Counted from the first letter of the stretch, positions 1-13,600 are shown. The stretch: DNA of 64,000 bases from Karstenula rhodostoma CBS 690.94 (GCA_010093485.1 MU001513.1:571696-635695); one strand, 5' to 3'. The notes: generated by a model from the letters alone, not told the origin. Made by a program: numbers and translations.

Positions 1-3000
1 ACCTCAACCCCAGGGTTCCAATGTTCACCCCAAAGTCTCACACGTCCAGGCTCAGACCATTGTTTTCGACACCCCCACCGGATTTCCTCACTCGCGACAG
101 CCGCGGGATTTCCAGGACGCAATTCTCCATACGAAGTCTGGCCACGGTTCATCCAATCGCATCAACAAGTCCCGAAGCAAGAAGGGTTCCAATGGCCCCT
201 CAGCATCACCAACTTTGCGAAACAGTGGGAATGGAGCCGCTCTCTCTAGCTCTTCTGAAAATGAGGTAATACTCAATATGATGGCTATGTGTCTTCGTGC
301 TGGTGATACCAAAGCCCGCAACATTGTTGACACGAGTGCAAAAGCCCATGAAGCTGCCGTTGCTTCGTTTCAGGAGACCATCATTCAGCAGAACTGCCTC
401 ATACAGAACCTGCAGTCCCAGAATGACGGCCTCCATGGTCGAGTAAAAAAGATGTCCGACTCGACAACTCAGTTGCAGAAGTATGTGAAAGGCATGGAAG
501 GCGACTATGCTAGGCTAAGAATCCAAACCGAGACTCACCGCAAGAAGTCCGACAAGCTTGTGAAAGATTCAGTTCACCAGCTCGAACAAGAGAAATCAGT
601 GCTGAAGCATGACTTTTTACAGACTGTTGAAGTTTTGAACACCAGTCAGCGACACATGAGAGACACCATGAACGACTGCTTTAGCCAACTTATGTTGTCA
701 GAGAACAAGCATCGATCGATCAGCAATCAAATGCACAAGCTGGCTGCTGATTATGACGAAGAGAAGAAGAAGTGTTCCTATCTTGAGCAGCAGATTTTGC
801 CTGCGGTACAAGCAATGCAGGATAGCCTGGACGAGAAACACCGGATCATGCTCGAAAAGGCGGGTGATATACAAGGCTCTGTGGATGACAAGTCAGCAGA
901 GCAGGAGCGCGACATCCGCCTGAAGGAATGCTTAGACACCGTTCGCAGCCTTCGGTCTGTTCCAGTGCTTACCGTGAATGACATACGGAAAGCGGAGGGG
1001 ATGTTAGAATCCATCCATGAGAGGTAAGCTGCCTTCTGCCAGTGTGCTAGTGACGAGCTGATTGTCTCTACAGCATTGGATCAAATATGGGGAACATCAC
1101 TCAGTCCATGGAGAGAATCCAGGATCCCACTGAAAGTATCCAAACTTACGTTCGAAGCCAGCTTTACACGCTACGTGCCGATGTGTTGAAGTATGAAAAG
1201 GCCTTTGAAGATTCTCGCCAAGCCCAGCAGTCGAGTGAGAACCTCCGTCACGAACTTGAGACGCTGGAAGGAAAGTACACGAAGCTAGAGGATTCTTTGC
1301 ACAGCTCTCGGGAGGAAGAGATGGATGTGAAAGCTCAGTACTCGCTCTTGCAATCCGAGCTCGAGACCTGGAAGGAAAAAGCCTGCAACCACGAAACAGG
1401 CACGACTCAAGATGAACAAGAGATTGAGAACCTTCGAAATCAACTCGAGCAGGCCAAAGAGGACTTGCGAGAAGCACTTACTGAGCTCGGTTATGTTCAA
1501 CAACGACTAGAGGATCAAGAGAAGGGATTGGCCACCACAAAGGTAAGACAACTTACAGAGGGTGACGATGGTATCTAAGCTGATATTTTAGACAACCTTG
1601 GAAGAGAAGGAGGTCGCATATAAGGAAGAGATCCACAAGCTCAAGCTGGAGAAAGATGGCAAGGACGGCCTGCTTGGAGAATTGCGAACGGAGAGAATCA
1701 AGCTGGCGGGTGATCTTAGCCACGTCGAAAGCAAATTATCCGAGATGAATTCCGAAGCGGAGAGATTACGCGAATCAGACAGTCAGATGAAGAAAGAACT
1801 GCTGAAAGCTCGATCAGTTGCCAAGGAAGCCTCATCGGCAGCTTCTGAGCTTACTGACCTGAGGAAACAAATGACAAAGAAATCACAAGAAGCCCAATCA
1901 GCTGTTGATGAGGCTACTTTGTTGTCATCTCAATTGGCAAGCCTCAAACAAGAAATGAAAAAGATATCTGCAGCACATCGATCTAAAGAGGAAGTTATCG
2001 GGAGCCTTCAAGCAGAAAACACACTCCTGGTCAACAATGCAACAGGCCTTGCGCGAGAGAAGAGTCATCTCAAGAATCAAGTTGACGAACAGGCCGCAAC
2101 CATTTCTGCTCTCAAAGATGAGATCAATGCTGCAAATAAGGCCCACGATAACATTGCCACGTCACTGCAACAGCTGCGAAGCGAAGCAGATGCGGCTCAG
2201 ATAGAAAAGGATCAGCTAACGGCACAGATGTCTGTGGAACAATCCAAGTTGGACACCTTGAAGGCTCAACTTGTCGCTAGGGACGATGCACACCGGAAAG
2301 ATGTGGACGCTTTGAAAGAGTTGCAACGCCGGATAGATCACCTCCGGGAGGAGAAGCAGGAATTGGCAGCCAGGTTGGGACGATCCCGAGCCAATGAGAC
2401 CAAGTTGAGCGAGGCTCAAGAGGTGTACTCGTCCGAGAAGGAAGGTATGCACCTCGAATTGGCTAGACTGCAGACATCCTTGGAAGCAAAGGAAAAGGAA
2501 CTGCAAGGGGCAAAGGCCGACGCAATGGAGAAGTCGAAGACAATGGCAGAAAATCACTCTGCGAAATCCGACGAGCTCAATCGTCAAATCAGCAAAGCTG
2601 AAGCCAGCTTGAGAGCGGCAGAAAAGCTTGCAGAGCACAAGACCCTTGAGCTTGAGGCACATAAGAAAGCTACCATTGAGAAGTACGGAAAGCTCGTCCT
2701 AGAGGCTCGACGTCAAGACAGTGTTCGAGAGCTTGAATCGCACGAGCAGCCAAGCAACGAGATGCTCGTACGAGACCCACGCTCCCGGATGTCGGGATCG
2801 GTACATGCGGGCGGTTCGCAGTTACATCGCTCACATTCTATCACAGAGTTGGTTGCGCACAATGAGGATTTGCTCGATGCGACCGTGACGAAAACTAGGA
2901 AAAAGCCTATCCGGCTGAACACAACAACTGTGAATGTCGCAGAGGTCTCACGTTCGCAGTCAACACAGCTCTTGCGATCAAGCAACGCCATAAACGATCG

Positions 3001-3984
3001 TATCCAAGGACAGGACGGACCTGACGACGCACCGAGCTTTATGCACGCTCAAGTTACGGATGAACTCGGCGCCCGTGAGATGCTCGACGAGCATGGCGTC
3101 TCGTTCGTAGATCCTGCTGCAGAAGAGTCGAGAGAACCTCAGCGTACGCTCGTGTATTCTGTGGATGCTTTCGACAATGACGTGAGGGCCATGACCAAGT
3201 CCAGAAAAGCGGAGAGCACTTCTAGCGGACTCTCTGAGGCTCTCTCATCCGACGATCTTATTGATATGGGTCCACTCGAGCAAGGGACTGTGCAAGTCAA
3301 TTCTGTGAAGGACTACGGAAATTCCGGAGCTGGAGAGATCGCACGCGGCAATCGTCGACATCACGAGACACCACAGCGTCATTCTCGCAACTCTCTACAC
3401 GGAGCTTCGTCGCTTTCCCAAGAGCGTCCCAAATCACAGGCAAATACCAGCTCCAGAATGCTTGCTCCTACCACTCCGACTGAATCGTCTAGAAGGAATT
3501 ATCGGCCTCCCACGAAGATGGTCCGGGGTGCCCCCTCCAGAAGCATACAGTCTGCACGCATTGGAACGGGAACTGCCCGATACAGTTCGCCAGACTATGG
3601 TAATCTCACTAGTACGTCCGCAGATCAGATTTGCGGTGCACCTTCCGAAACGCCTCGATCCAATGTAGACGGTCCCAAGATGAAGCGAAAGGTACCAGGA
3701 GGTCGTGATGCGGACGACGGACCCTCGAAGCGTCGTCGAAGCTCCTCCCGGTTGGGCTCATCACAGTCGCTATCGTATTCCCAGCCTGCCCAGATTTCAC
3801 AACGTCAGTCTCAAGGCCTGACTGTCGTACTGACGCCTCGAAATCGCCGCTCCAGGGGTATGCCTTCCCATGTTCATGTTTAAAGCTAGCTAACTCGTGC
3901 GGGACAGGCAGGAAACGTAACGAAGAGTACGACGCAATATTCAATCGGGAGCTTCAGCTAGGAAGCAGTCGTCGGGCGCGTTGA
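1..3984 (+). CDS. Large coiled-coil protein, 5' end outside window
   Basis: The reading frame is already open at base 2, so the start codon lies to the left. Proposed exons are 2-1023, 1074-1542, 1592-3857 and 3908-3984. All junctions keep frame, and the donors include GTAAGC and GTAAGA. The last intron (GTATGC, GCTAAC branch, ACAG) replaces the apparent stop at 3881 with a short basic end, RKRNEEYDAIFNRELQLG, and a stop at 3982. The visible part is about 1280 residues. The first 75 or so are Ser/Pro-rich. Then comes a very long charged Glu/Lys/Leu heptad region, roughly residues 90-900, consistent with a parallel coiled coil. The tail is disordered, Ser/Arg-rich, and has a KMKRKVPGG..KRRRSSSR nuclear-localisation-like stretch. 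Such proteins are usually scaffolds (spindle pole, septum, synaptonemal complex, Golgi), but nothing here picks one out. Confidence 0.85.
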
Positions 3985-6537
3985 ACAGTCCGGTCTCAGA
4001 GAAACGCTTCACGCCGCGGCTTCGTTGTAGTACTCGCGAACTTTCTTCTTGCCGCGAAACGGCGCCCAATGCATCGCTGTAATTCCTCGCCATATTTTTA
4101 GCAGGTGTCGTATTTTCATTACTGGAATCCGGCGGTATATCATGATCAACATCCTTTTTTCGAGAAGATAAGGGAGACCTCGGACGTCTGGTGCGATGCC
4201 TAGAAGCTGTATGTGTATGGTACAGTAAGGTCTGGGGTGGATCGGCGGTGCAGCTGCGACTGTGAGGGCTCGAGATCAGGCCTCGCACTGGTAGCAAAGG
4301 GAAATATGTGGTACTGAACAAGTCTAAGGGTCAAGCCTTCGAAAAGTTACCTGTATATAGTTGATCTGTATGGCTAGGAATATTGCAGCCGTGTATGCAT
4401 AATGCCCGTGTACTAAGACTCAGACATGTGACCATGTAGCGCGTTGCCTGGTTGGTAATCGGCATGGTCCTTGCGTCGTTTGTTGTGCTGGTGAATAATC
4501 TGCTGCGCGGTCTTTTTTCCTGTTGCCCTTTCTCCTTCGCCACAACACCACCATCACCACCAACACTCTCACAACTGAATCTCTGCAATGCGGCAGGGAA
4601 AGCGGCTCGTATCTCCTTCTCTTGTCTTTCTTTCTTTAGATCCTCAGGAGACATACTATCCGCCCACCTGGCGGTGGCATTGTCGGCGCCCTCTCAATCC
4701 ACGCCACCCCATGGTAAGCTCACCAGAAACCTCACACCAGTTTCCAGGACACTCTGAAGGCTATCATTGCCATTGAGATCCGGCCACGTCTCGCTGCCTC
4801 GTCCAGCGGTGTGGTGGCGCTGCTGAAATCTCGCGCTTGACGGCGACGCTCGAGACGCGACTTCTTCTCTGCCAGCAGTACAGCAGCAATACAGCTGCAG
4901 CTCGCATGCAAGTCAAATTGTGAGTAAGTTGCGACCCCTCAGATCCTCAGCACCGACTTCATGTAACGGATGCGGTCAACGAGTGCTCATCGCTGAGGGA
5001 GGCGCATCTCCGTCCCGGTCCGACACAGCCATGGAGTCGTTACGACTGCCAACAAGGTATGCACCGCCTACAATATGGCCTCAAAGTCTTCTGGTATAGG
5101 CTAACATCTTCTGCGAGTGCGGCGCTCAAGCTATTGTCGTTGACGTCCGGTTCTACCTGCATCGCAACTTCTGTAGATGCAGGCCACGATGCATACGGCA
5201 ACGAGGCAGTGGAAACGAGGCTCAACAGTATGCGCAACAACAGAAATCTTGCGAGCTTTGGTCTGGCACAACCATTACCTCTTACCCTTCCGGGCTCTTC
5301 GAACATGACGGCCTATCCATGGGGTGGCCCGTGCGTACTGCGTACTCGTTCGTCATGGCCCAGAGCAAGAATCCATTCCCTCACTCTGGTCTCTTAAGCA
5401 CCGATGGTCTTTTCAAGACGCCTTGAGCTGACTCTTGCATAGATCTCCGGAACATTCGCCCTCGAAGATCGCGTAACTCTTCCCGCCACGAGCAATCTCC
5501 GCGATGATATACTCGACACCCACGCCCAAGTCTCACCCTTGTCGCTTTCTTGAGCACCTGATTTGATTTGGCTGGCGAGACATATGCCCAGATACGAGCT
5601 TCGCTGCGACTGATGTAAGCCCACTCCGCCTCTCCCCGACGAGACGCCGCTGCTCCGTCGGACCCGCTCTCCCATAGCGTTCCCGACGTGCAGCCATTGA
5701 GGCGCAGATCAAACAACCATCACTGTGTCGATAGAGAGCAGGCACCCCCCATGGAGTCAGTGTAGGCTCTGTGGGTCGGGGAGTGGGGCGACGCTCTCTT
5801 TTAATGCCCCCGCTTGTTCTCTCCCTCTTCCGGTGTCGATACCGATAAGTTCCAGGCCAGGTTGAGGATCTTCCGATCTACTGTACGGCTGTGGTGTATC
5901 GTGATCGTACATTTTCATGTTCAGACCACGAACGAGGTTTCAACAGTTGCTGACACTTGATCATAGGACCATAACCTTGCAAATCTGTTCTGTTCCATGG
6001 TGGTTGAGAAGCAGTGTTGAGATGGTTGAGGCGACGATAATCTCAGAGCCACGGTCACACGTGACTCACCCCACCGATCACCCCAACACTCCCTCCTCGC
6101 GGGTGCCCTCCCAACGGGCACCCACGGGCGCCTCCCTATTGTCTTCCACGACTCCGGGATCCCCACATGACCTTGCAAAGCAACTGCGACGGCAGTGCTA
6201 ACGAGTAAGTCCCGACATTCCGAGGTTGTTTCTTTCCATGGATCGATTCAATCCAGTCTGGTAAGCCGCTCGTAGCGCCGTCTGGCAAGTTACCGATTTC
6301 AATGCTTGCTAGATGTTCACCGACATGCTTTATTCAGGCTCTGTCCCGATGGCTTTGGTCTCTTCATACCATGGATCATAGGACTGATAGCCGAGATCAA
6401 GGCTGTTCTCTGACATGGCGGTCCTCGCTGTGTTGGTTAGCAGCAACCGATCCGCACTAGAAAGAACAGATAGTGCACGTTGTAGTTTCTGCCCTTTTAG
6501 GTTCTCGAGCGGTGTAGAGACGGAACTAAATACGGAT
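3985..6537. other. Intergenic, no supportable gene
   Basis: Short overlapping ORFs occur on both strands, but none has a recognisable motif, a good start context and continuation through splice sites. A pyrimidine-rich stretch followed by an ATG at 4588 looks leader-like, and a GTAAGC donor lies at 4712. The frames on either side do not make a convincing protein. Confidence 0.5.
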
Positions 6538-6700
6538 CGAATCGACGCAGAGTCGTTCCAGGGTGGCGTTGGCAGTACCGCATGCTATGCCGCTTCTGGT
6601 CTCTCGTGCTCGTACATTTTTTGTTTTCTGTTCTTCGGTTTTGGTCTTTGGGAAGATGCTAACGTTCTCCAGGTATCACGTCGAAGAGAAGCTTTTGACC
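6538..6700 (+). repeat. Intron-bearing repeat cassette, copy 1
   Basis: It starts with ATCGACGCAGAG followed by TCGTTCCAGGG. After 68 bases from GACGCAG it reaches CTCGTGCTC and a GTACAT donor at 6612. The intron-like stretch ends with GCTAAC (6658) and CTCCAG (6672). Three further copies keep the same order and spacing. Upstream, GGTTCTCGAGCG at about 6499 is also shared with copy 4. Confidence 0.6.
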
Positions 6701-7292
6701 TCGCAGCTAAAACAAACCACTGTACGTCCTTGGTTCGCCGTCGTTATTGATCGTCGATTATGTGTAGGCTCCGGAACCTAGGTCGGGCGCCCATCTACGC
6801 ATTCAGCCGTGCCCCTCAGTTATCCCAAGCAATACTCGTGCAGGAGAGGAACAAGAAGGGACCTCGGTCTTAGGACTTTTCAATGCGGCTTAGAGTTTGA
6901 GTCGCTCCCCGAACGGAAGGAGGGCAAGCCTCAGAACAAGACGCAATCGACGTGGAATAGCATTTCGGTAGCGTTGACGCTCGTTCTATTATGGTTTCCG
7001 CCGGCTTTTCGTGTTTGTACTTTCTTGGTCTTGCTGCTGGCCTTGGAATATAGCATGTCGTAAGAGGGTTGCCGATACAGCTTCGGTTCTGTTCTCTCAA
7101 CACTATAGGTAAGTCAATATCCTCCCCAGTCTCGGATGCGAGAGAAGGCCATGATGAAAAAAGAGCTGCGCTTGCAGAGAGCCCACCAACCTGGCGTAGA
7201 ACACCAGGTGGCTCGCTATGCACGATAACACCTCTTAAACTACACCCTCTGAGCTACCTATGCCCATTTAAGTTCAGTGTTCTTGATCACAA

Positions 7293-7508
7293 TCAATCGT
7301 TGACCACTTCGTAGGTACTCCCCGTCTTGACAGTGCGACTGCTCGGCACGACCTGGGCTTCGATGAGACGAATCCCGCCAAGCCCAAGGGTAACACACAG
7401 GCTCGTTGAGTATGTTGTGCCGTCATTTCCAAAGCTTATGAACACCACGGCAGTGATGACAACGGTCTTACCGGCAAAGGTTATGGAGAGGATCCACTTT
7501 TGTTCCAT
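7293..7508 (-). CDS. Unrecognised 71-residue ORF
   Basis: A 71-codon ORF starting at an ATG. It begins MEQKWILSITFAGKTVVITA, followed by a hydrophobic run and a Gly/Ile-rich middle. It could be an orphan membrane peptide or one exon of a longer decayed gene, since a GTAAGA donor-like site lies inside it. No family is recognised, and chance is a real possibility. Confidence 0.2.
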   Translation of the reverse strand: MEQKWILSITFAGKTVVITAVVFISFGNDGTTYSTSLCVTLGLGGIRLIEAQVVPSSRTVKTGSTYEVVND

Positions 7509-8682
7509 GTCCGGAGCAGTTTTAAATGAACAGTTACAGACTCTAAGCTTGATCTGAGCCTCCGCTATCTCTTATTGGTATGCTGATCAAGATATTCGGG
7601 AGCTGAACGCTTTACCGATTGCTTGCTCTTCCATGTTCCGGACATTAGCTTGCCTTCTTCTCGACTGCAGATAGCCACTCCAAGCCGTGAAACGTTGGGT
7701 GAGTCGCTTCACAGCTCTGATTGGGCTTCTGAGCAGTACTTTCAGGTTGTGATAATGAGGCAAACGTCTTTTGATACCATATGCCGATGGTCCAGTACCA
7801 AGGGAACCATATGGAGATGATCAAAGACCAAACAGTGCTGGGCGTTGTGTCCGAGCCATACATATAGCTGAAACATCAGTATTTTCTGAACTCGAATGAC
7901 TGCTAACTTCTTCGACAAACAGACTAAGACGTCCTCTCCGTTCGTATGCATAACCGTTCGCTCGAATGTCGTGGCTTTCAAAGGCTTCAGGAGAGAGCGG
8001 GTAAGGTGAGCTGCTATCGCCTATGGTCTCGTTCATCTTACTCAAGATGACCGGAGATTGATGGCAATGCTGTCCCTTGCCGCGTTCTTAGACAAGGTCA
8101 ACAGCTCTCACGACAAGATTATGGGTCTGGCCGCAGCATGTTGGCTACCTTGCGACCCACATCAAGATATGTGGCTTTTCCGGCGCGTGTGGTATACCTC
8201 CTTGGTAATGATTATCGGAGTGGGTTCTCGTTGAGCTCCAGCGAGTGTATCGGTGTCTAGGCCACTTTTTGGCTGCCTTGACATCTTGTGAGTTATTTTC
8301 AAACCACAGAAGCTGGCACTTCAGAGAGAAGCACCTTGCCACAACGTATCTTTGGCCGGTGGTTCTTCAATGTTGAGCCGACTCAATGACGGTACTGTCG
8401 AAGAAAGAAGAAACAAGAGTCTATATGAAGAGTTGAGCTAGGAATCATCCATGCTTAAACCTTCCAATACTTCAACGGCCGTGGTGCCTGGAACAAGAGC
8501 TCCCATCTCCGGTTCCAGAAACCCGTGTACCTCAGTTCTTGAGGGGCAAGCCAGGCCAAGATGAACGATGAAGAGCAGTCAAGTGGGGTACGGCGCTATG
8601 TGGATTGCCAAAGATAGGGTATGAAGTGATCAGGATACTTTGAGATCTTCGGCGAGGCTCAGGCCGAAAAAAAAAGAACCGA

Positions 8683-8835
8683 AAGACTGCATCGACGCAG
8701 AGTAGTTCCAGGGGTAGTTGCGCGGCCTCCGCATAGTATGCCTTTTGGTCTCTGCTGCTCGTACATTTTGATTTCGAAGATTTACTTCCGAGGAAGCATA
8801 ACCATACCGTGCTAACACTTGCCGCAGGGATCCCG
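8683..8835 (+). repeat. Intron-bearing repeat cassette, copy 2
   Basis: GACGCAGAGTAGTTCCAGGGG begins at 8694. A GTACAT donor follows at 8761 (67 bases later), then GCTAAC at 8812 and an acceptor GCCGCAG ending at 8827. It is homologous to the cassette copies at 6.5, 9.1 and 16.1 kb and lies on the same strand. Confidence 0.65.
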
Positions 8836-9069
8836 GTTCATTGATCGGCATTGATTACACAGGTAAGTTTCTCGTTGTTCTTCTCCCAGCATACGTCGAC
8901 TTTTTCCGCGGTCGAGGCAAAGAGTCATGACCTCCCATCATGGTTAATGGATCTTTGTCGCAGGCCTAGATTAATGCAAAACTTTGAGCGGTGGGATTCG
9001 AGGGCATGGTATCCAACTCAAACTTTGGTAAAGCAGATCATATCCCAGCGGTGGGATAGACGGAATAAG

Positions 9070-9222
9070 CTCAATATCGATGCGGGGTAGATCCATGGTG
9101 GGTTTGGCAGAAGACCGCCTGCTGTGCCGCTTGTGGTTGCTTGCGCTCGTACATCTACAATCGCTTCGACGTCCTTGTTGAGGGGATCACGAAAAGGTCT
9201 GCTGACTCTCATAGATCCAATA
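9070..9222 (+). repeat. Intron-bearing repeat cassette, copy 3
   Basis: A diverged copy. The GATGCGGGGTAGATCCATGG block at 9078 corresponds to GACGCAGAGTAGTTCCAGGG. CTGTGCCGCTTGTGG and GCGCTC follow, then a GTACAT donor at 9149, GCTGAC at 9201 and ATAG at 9214. It lies only about 380 bases after copy 2, in the same orientation. Confidence 0.55.
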
Positions 9223-10111
9223 TGGGAGAGTATCGATTTGTTCCATCCTCAGGTAGTAGCGCAGCAGGGTTCCGATCGAAGACGTCTCCGTCTCAATCCA
9301 CGCTTTTTACAGGCCATCTGACTTGGAGAATCGATAACGACTGCTAACAAGAAAGAACGACGGCGCAACCTGATAGGTTGGTAATTATACAGGGTCGATG
9401 TTGGTAAGTCCAGTGGAATCTCCGAATCCCCATGCTCTTGTGATGAATCGCTCGTTTGTTGCTCTACTGGATCTGAAAGCCCAAGGCTTCTGATGTCGAC
9501 AAAAGCGGTCCTGAGGTGTGCCAGTATCACTCTCAATGCGGGTATATGTTCGTGGCTTTGCTGACTTGTACGATGGCAGGCCATATGGTTGCGAACGGGG
9601 GCGTGGCTTCGGCGACACAAGGCCATGCTTGAGATTCCAACTGCGTTCTCATGTATATATCGAACATCCATTCCTTATTCTTTTTCTGGTACGGAAGATC
9701 ACTACGCGCCGTCATGTAATCTCGTCGTGGCTGTGCTTCAGACTGTAGGGTCCACGAACGGCATGATGGCCACCGCCCGATACCTAGCAGCACATGTCGA
9801 GTACAAGCTGCCTTTTGTCTCAGTACATCGGTACGTCTTCCGCCGTGAGGCTTGGGCGAGATTCGATCGATATCGGCGATTGGGGCAATCGTTTCGGTGT
9901 TGCAGGCGACTTCTCGCAAGTATATGTTGCTGTGTCTGCTGGACGGTCAATATTCGAGGCTCTCTGAATCTCCTGGCTTGCCATGATGTTTACCTGTTAG
10001 ATGCATCCAATCCGCGATTGAGGAAATAGATCTATGCTTGAGCTACAAGCATCATCGAATAAGACTAGTGGTCATGGAAGTCGTATCGCTGACTTGTAGC
10101 TTAGAGGATGA
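9223..10111. other. Intergenic, no supportable gene
   Basis: ORFs of up to about 146 codons overlap on both strands in different frames. None has a recognisable domain or consistent exon structure. Nothing else was noted. Confidence 0.4.
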
Positions 10112-10832
10112 TCAGTACAAGCTACTGTTCAGAAGGACAGGAGCTCGGCTGCCGACTTGACGTCGTACAAGTATCGCCTCAGCAATTTCGTCGCCATGGT
10201 TTGAGAAGTACAGCCTCTCAGCGATAGCCTGCTGGATCGCGAGCGCGCTCTGCACAGGTACTTGCTGCTCGGGCTGTCCGTACGGCTTGACCATCTGCAA
10301 GGGACCTGAAGGGAGGGCGTTTCTCCATTCAACGCCCGACGCCGTCAGATATCGTATTCCAGGGCGTTCCAGTCGCCTTGTTATGATATAGCCACTTCTG
10401 CTAACGTTGTTCAAGAAGGAAGGTCACGTGGGATGCACGTAATTTCTTCCTCCTCGGCCCCGACCTGTAGCTGCTCGTAGCTGCTGATGTGTTGAAGACG
10501 CTTGTACTCCTCTCAAAGAGCTTCAACGCATATCTGACCTTGCCAGGTACCCGTGCGGATTGTATAGTGCCTGATGACGTGGCCTGGTCTTCTCGCATGT
10601 ATTCTGGAAGCGACCACACGTCTGTGGCAAAGTTCTGCGTATATGACTCGAGGCCTACGATGCTCGCTCGATGTAGGTCTGGGGGTGTTCGTCGGCGGTC
10701 GCCCGAAGGATGTGCGGTGATCCGGATTGTGGGGAAATTGTCATCCTGCATCTGGTTAGCAGCCGCCGGCCTATTTGGACGTCGAATATCACGACCGGTT
10801 GGCTTCCTCCACAACATACCTCTTGTGTTCAT
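10112..10832 (-). pseudogene. Possible broken unrecognised gene (two abutting minus-strand ORFs)
   Basis: Two minus-strand ORFs abut with a frame change near 10405. The upstream one (10401-10832, 143 codons) is Arg/Ser-rich. The downstream one (10112-10414, 100 codons) contains the plausible helical segment ALAIQQAIAERLYFSNHGDE. Joined through one frameshift they would encode about 240 residues. No family is recognised. An overlapping plus-strand ORF at 10489-10857 is less protein-like. This could be a decayed gene or chance. Confidence 0.22.
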
Positions 10833-11959
10833 ATGCTTCCGTTCGCCTTATGGATGACGCGGTTCATGCCGGGAGAGCTTCAAGTGTTCCTTGTTCCGAT
10901 GATGCCTCCTTCGTTCACGAGCTGTGGTCGATGATCTTGCGATCAGGTTCATCGATAGCAGCGGTGCGTCGAACAATATACCCAGATGGGTGCTCTTCAA
11001 GCTTTGTATGCTCTCTGGGAAAGGTCAGGTCTTTCTCGCCCGCTCCGCTGCCAAGGCCTGTCAGAAGGAATGTTTGCCCTGGCGGTGCACCGCAAACGTT
11101 GGCGCATGTTTTCAAGCCGGACCCCTGGGCCGTCTAAAGGAATCGTAGCAATGCTGCTGCATAGAAGTCACTTTCCTGGTGTCTCGGAGGCTCGATTCTG
11201 CCCCTTCATCAGTAGCGACCGCGGCCTGCTGTTCCTGGTGTCCCCATAAAGCCCACTAAGCTCGAGCTGTCGGTCATATGTATGGGGTCGGTTTCAAAGC
11301 GCGCGATTGCGATTGCGGTTCCCATCGAGGCCGCTACGAGCTCGAGGAGCAGGGTTTTCGTTCGTGAGGGCGGCGATTCCGAGCTCGATGGGAAAGGCGC
11401 TGGTCATCGAAACGCGTAGCAGAAGGAGGCTAGGGGAAGCTGACGAGCTATGCGCATACAGTAGAGAAGATACGGCCCATTGAGGCATCCTGACGCCATC
11501 AGCGCTGAGAATTCTCTAACATTGGGCTGTCAACAATCTGCCACTGGCAGCGTGGACAGTTCTCGGCTGGCGCTTACCTTGGTCTTGCATGGTGTGATTT
11601 TGTCATGCCCGGAGGAAGGTGTCCGAAGTTTTCGGCGGTACTCGATCCTCGACCTGATGGTGAGGAAGAGGCGTTGTTGTAATGGATAGTGGAAGGTACC
11701 AGCGCAGCTGTGCGCAAGCTTTGCCGAAGACTTCGAACTGGATTCACTCCCAGTCGGACGTCGACCTGGCCACATTTTGCAGTCGAGCGTTTTGGCTCAA
11801 GACCCTCCCTCATACAGCTTCCCCACAGCCGGATTTTTTCTTCATCCACCACGCAAACACATCCTCGATATCAATCGCCAACTGAGAAGCATTCTTCCTC
11901 AAACGCCTCCCTCTACAAACCTCGGCATCGCTCCTCCACCGTGTCCCACAATCCACACG

Positions 11960-12130
11960 ATGACCAGCACCGTGACCGTCTCCTGCACGGCTGGACCCGC
12001 AATCTCCGCCCATACGCCCTCTGTGGGCCCTCCGCCGATTCCGCGCCCGCGCCCTCTCCCTTCAAAGATGGCCCTCGCAGTCGCCATCGCGGGCATCGTC
12101 ATCCTGCTCCCAATCCCTACCCCCCGCTAG
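11960..12130 (+). CDS. Possible 56-residue membrane peptide
   Basis: The ATG sits in a good context (CACACGATGA) after a pyrimidine-rich leader of about 140 bases that resembles fungal 5' leaders. The product is a Ser/Thr/Pro-rich N-terminus followed by one hydrophobic segment, MALAVAIAGIVILLPIP. A longer ORF in another frame (11689-12369) overlaps it but is compositionally random. No family is recognised. Confidence 0.27.
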   Translation: MTSTVTVSCTAGPAISAHTPSVGPPPIPRPRPLPSKMALAVAIAGIVILLPIPTPR

Positions 12131-12369
12131 TAGCGCCCCGATGGCCTACCCCTAGTCCTATACGGTGGCTCGAAGTTCTTGGCGCTGGAAACAAATCCGA
12201 CGTTATCGTGGAGGAGGAGCTTCTGTCTGCTTGGTTCCGGGCGCGCTTGGGGTTTACTTGGGCTGGAAGATTAGATGTCGGGGCAAACATAGCTGTTAGC
12301 ATCAGTCCTCGATCAATACAAGCTTCTTCCTACAACCTGCTAGTGCTTGATTATGCTTTCAGGATCTAG

Positions 12370-13519
12370 AAAGGTACGAAAGCCAATCGTGTTCTTGCGC
12401 TCGCTCAGTGCTGCCATGATACCTGCTTCAGGCTCACTCAGCTGCAGCAGAGACGCGTTCTACAACGAAGCCCAGGAAGTTGCAGAAGATACAGAAGAGC
12501 TGCGCAATTGCTTCTTGGGCTGTATCACTACAAGAGCCCCAGAATGGCACTGCGCTGAGACGTTGACGCTGCTCTGATCCAGCCGGGAGGCGCTATTTGG
12601 AAGGTTGCTTGCGGTCGTAGGCTGGGTACACAAAGCTGAGGCATCTACGGGTTGTCATCTAGCGCTTACTGGAGTCGCGCAATCAATCTGGACTACAAAG
12701 GTATACGCGCAGTACATGCGCAGCGTCTTGGTGTTGAGCGTGACGATGGGATGGGTTCGGCCTCGGGCATACCAAACGAGCCCGCAAGGAGAGTCAAGCA
12801 TCTGCGTTGCTTAACCCGGTCTCCTGTGCCAAGTTGATGGTCGTAGCTCCATTATTTGCCCGGTCCTACCGATGTATGTTCCCGTGTTGCGGCCAGGTCC
12901 CAGTCGTTGGCGCGCCATGCTCACACACGCCTTTGCCTACAAATCTGCACTTGCTCATGACATAGATGAGGATGTTGAGTAGTCAAACAAAAGAATGATC
13001 GCCTTGCTATCCGTAATATGTGTGCTGACCGACTTGCTCGCTCCAGTGAGGAGGCGCTTTTGCGGCGCTTGCCCGACCTCCGCCCTCCATGGTCATTCAA
13101 ACATGCACGTCTTCCTTGCCAACGAGTGTCCCCCTCCCCATTTGATGTGTGCGAATATTTTCCCAGTGTCTACAGAAGAGTTGGCTAGAATGTGATGGCG
13201 TTTATGGCGCAGGTCCCGGGGCAAGGCTTGTGTCGTCAGTGGGCTCACAGGCAATACACTCTCTCCGGCGACTCTAGAGTGCCATTTTACCCAGGTCAGG
13301 ACGCCTCAACGCAGTTCATGTGTCTGTATGTAGCCTTGCAAGCTCTTCTGGAGGTTCTTGCAGCCCGTCCTCCCGGTGCAGCCAGCCCCCTATCCTTGCA
13401 GAGAACCTTGATGGGGCACCAGAGAACCCGACCCTCATTCACACCAGCACAACCAGGCGCCCCTCACCTAGCTCCCTGGTTGCCTCGGACTGGCTCCGTC
13501 CGTGCGTTTTTTTCCCGCA
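12370..13519. other. Intergenic, no supportable gene
   Basis: Only short ORFs in competing frames. The end of this stretch passes into the promoter at 13.52 kb. Confidence 0.4.
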
Positions 13520-13600
13520 TATAAAAGCCAAACAACCCCCGCCTTCTCCCTTCTTCCACTCACCCCACCACAACAGCCACAAATTTTCAGCTGTCTGCAG
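13520..13600 (+). promoter_or_regulatory. TATA box and CT-rich initiator leader
   Basis: TATAAAA at 13520-13526 is followed within 30-70 bases by a run of pyrimidines and CACC/CCACAAC blocks. This is the usual look of a strong fungal core promoter and transcription start. Several good introns follow downstream, so transcription to the right is likely. Confidence 0.55.
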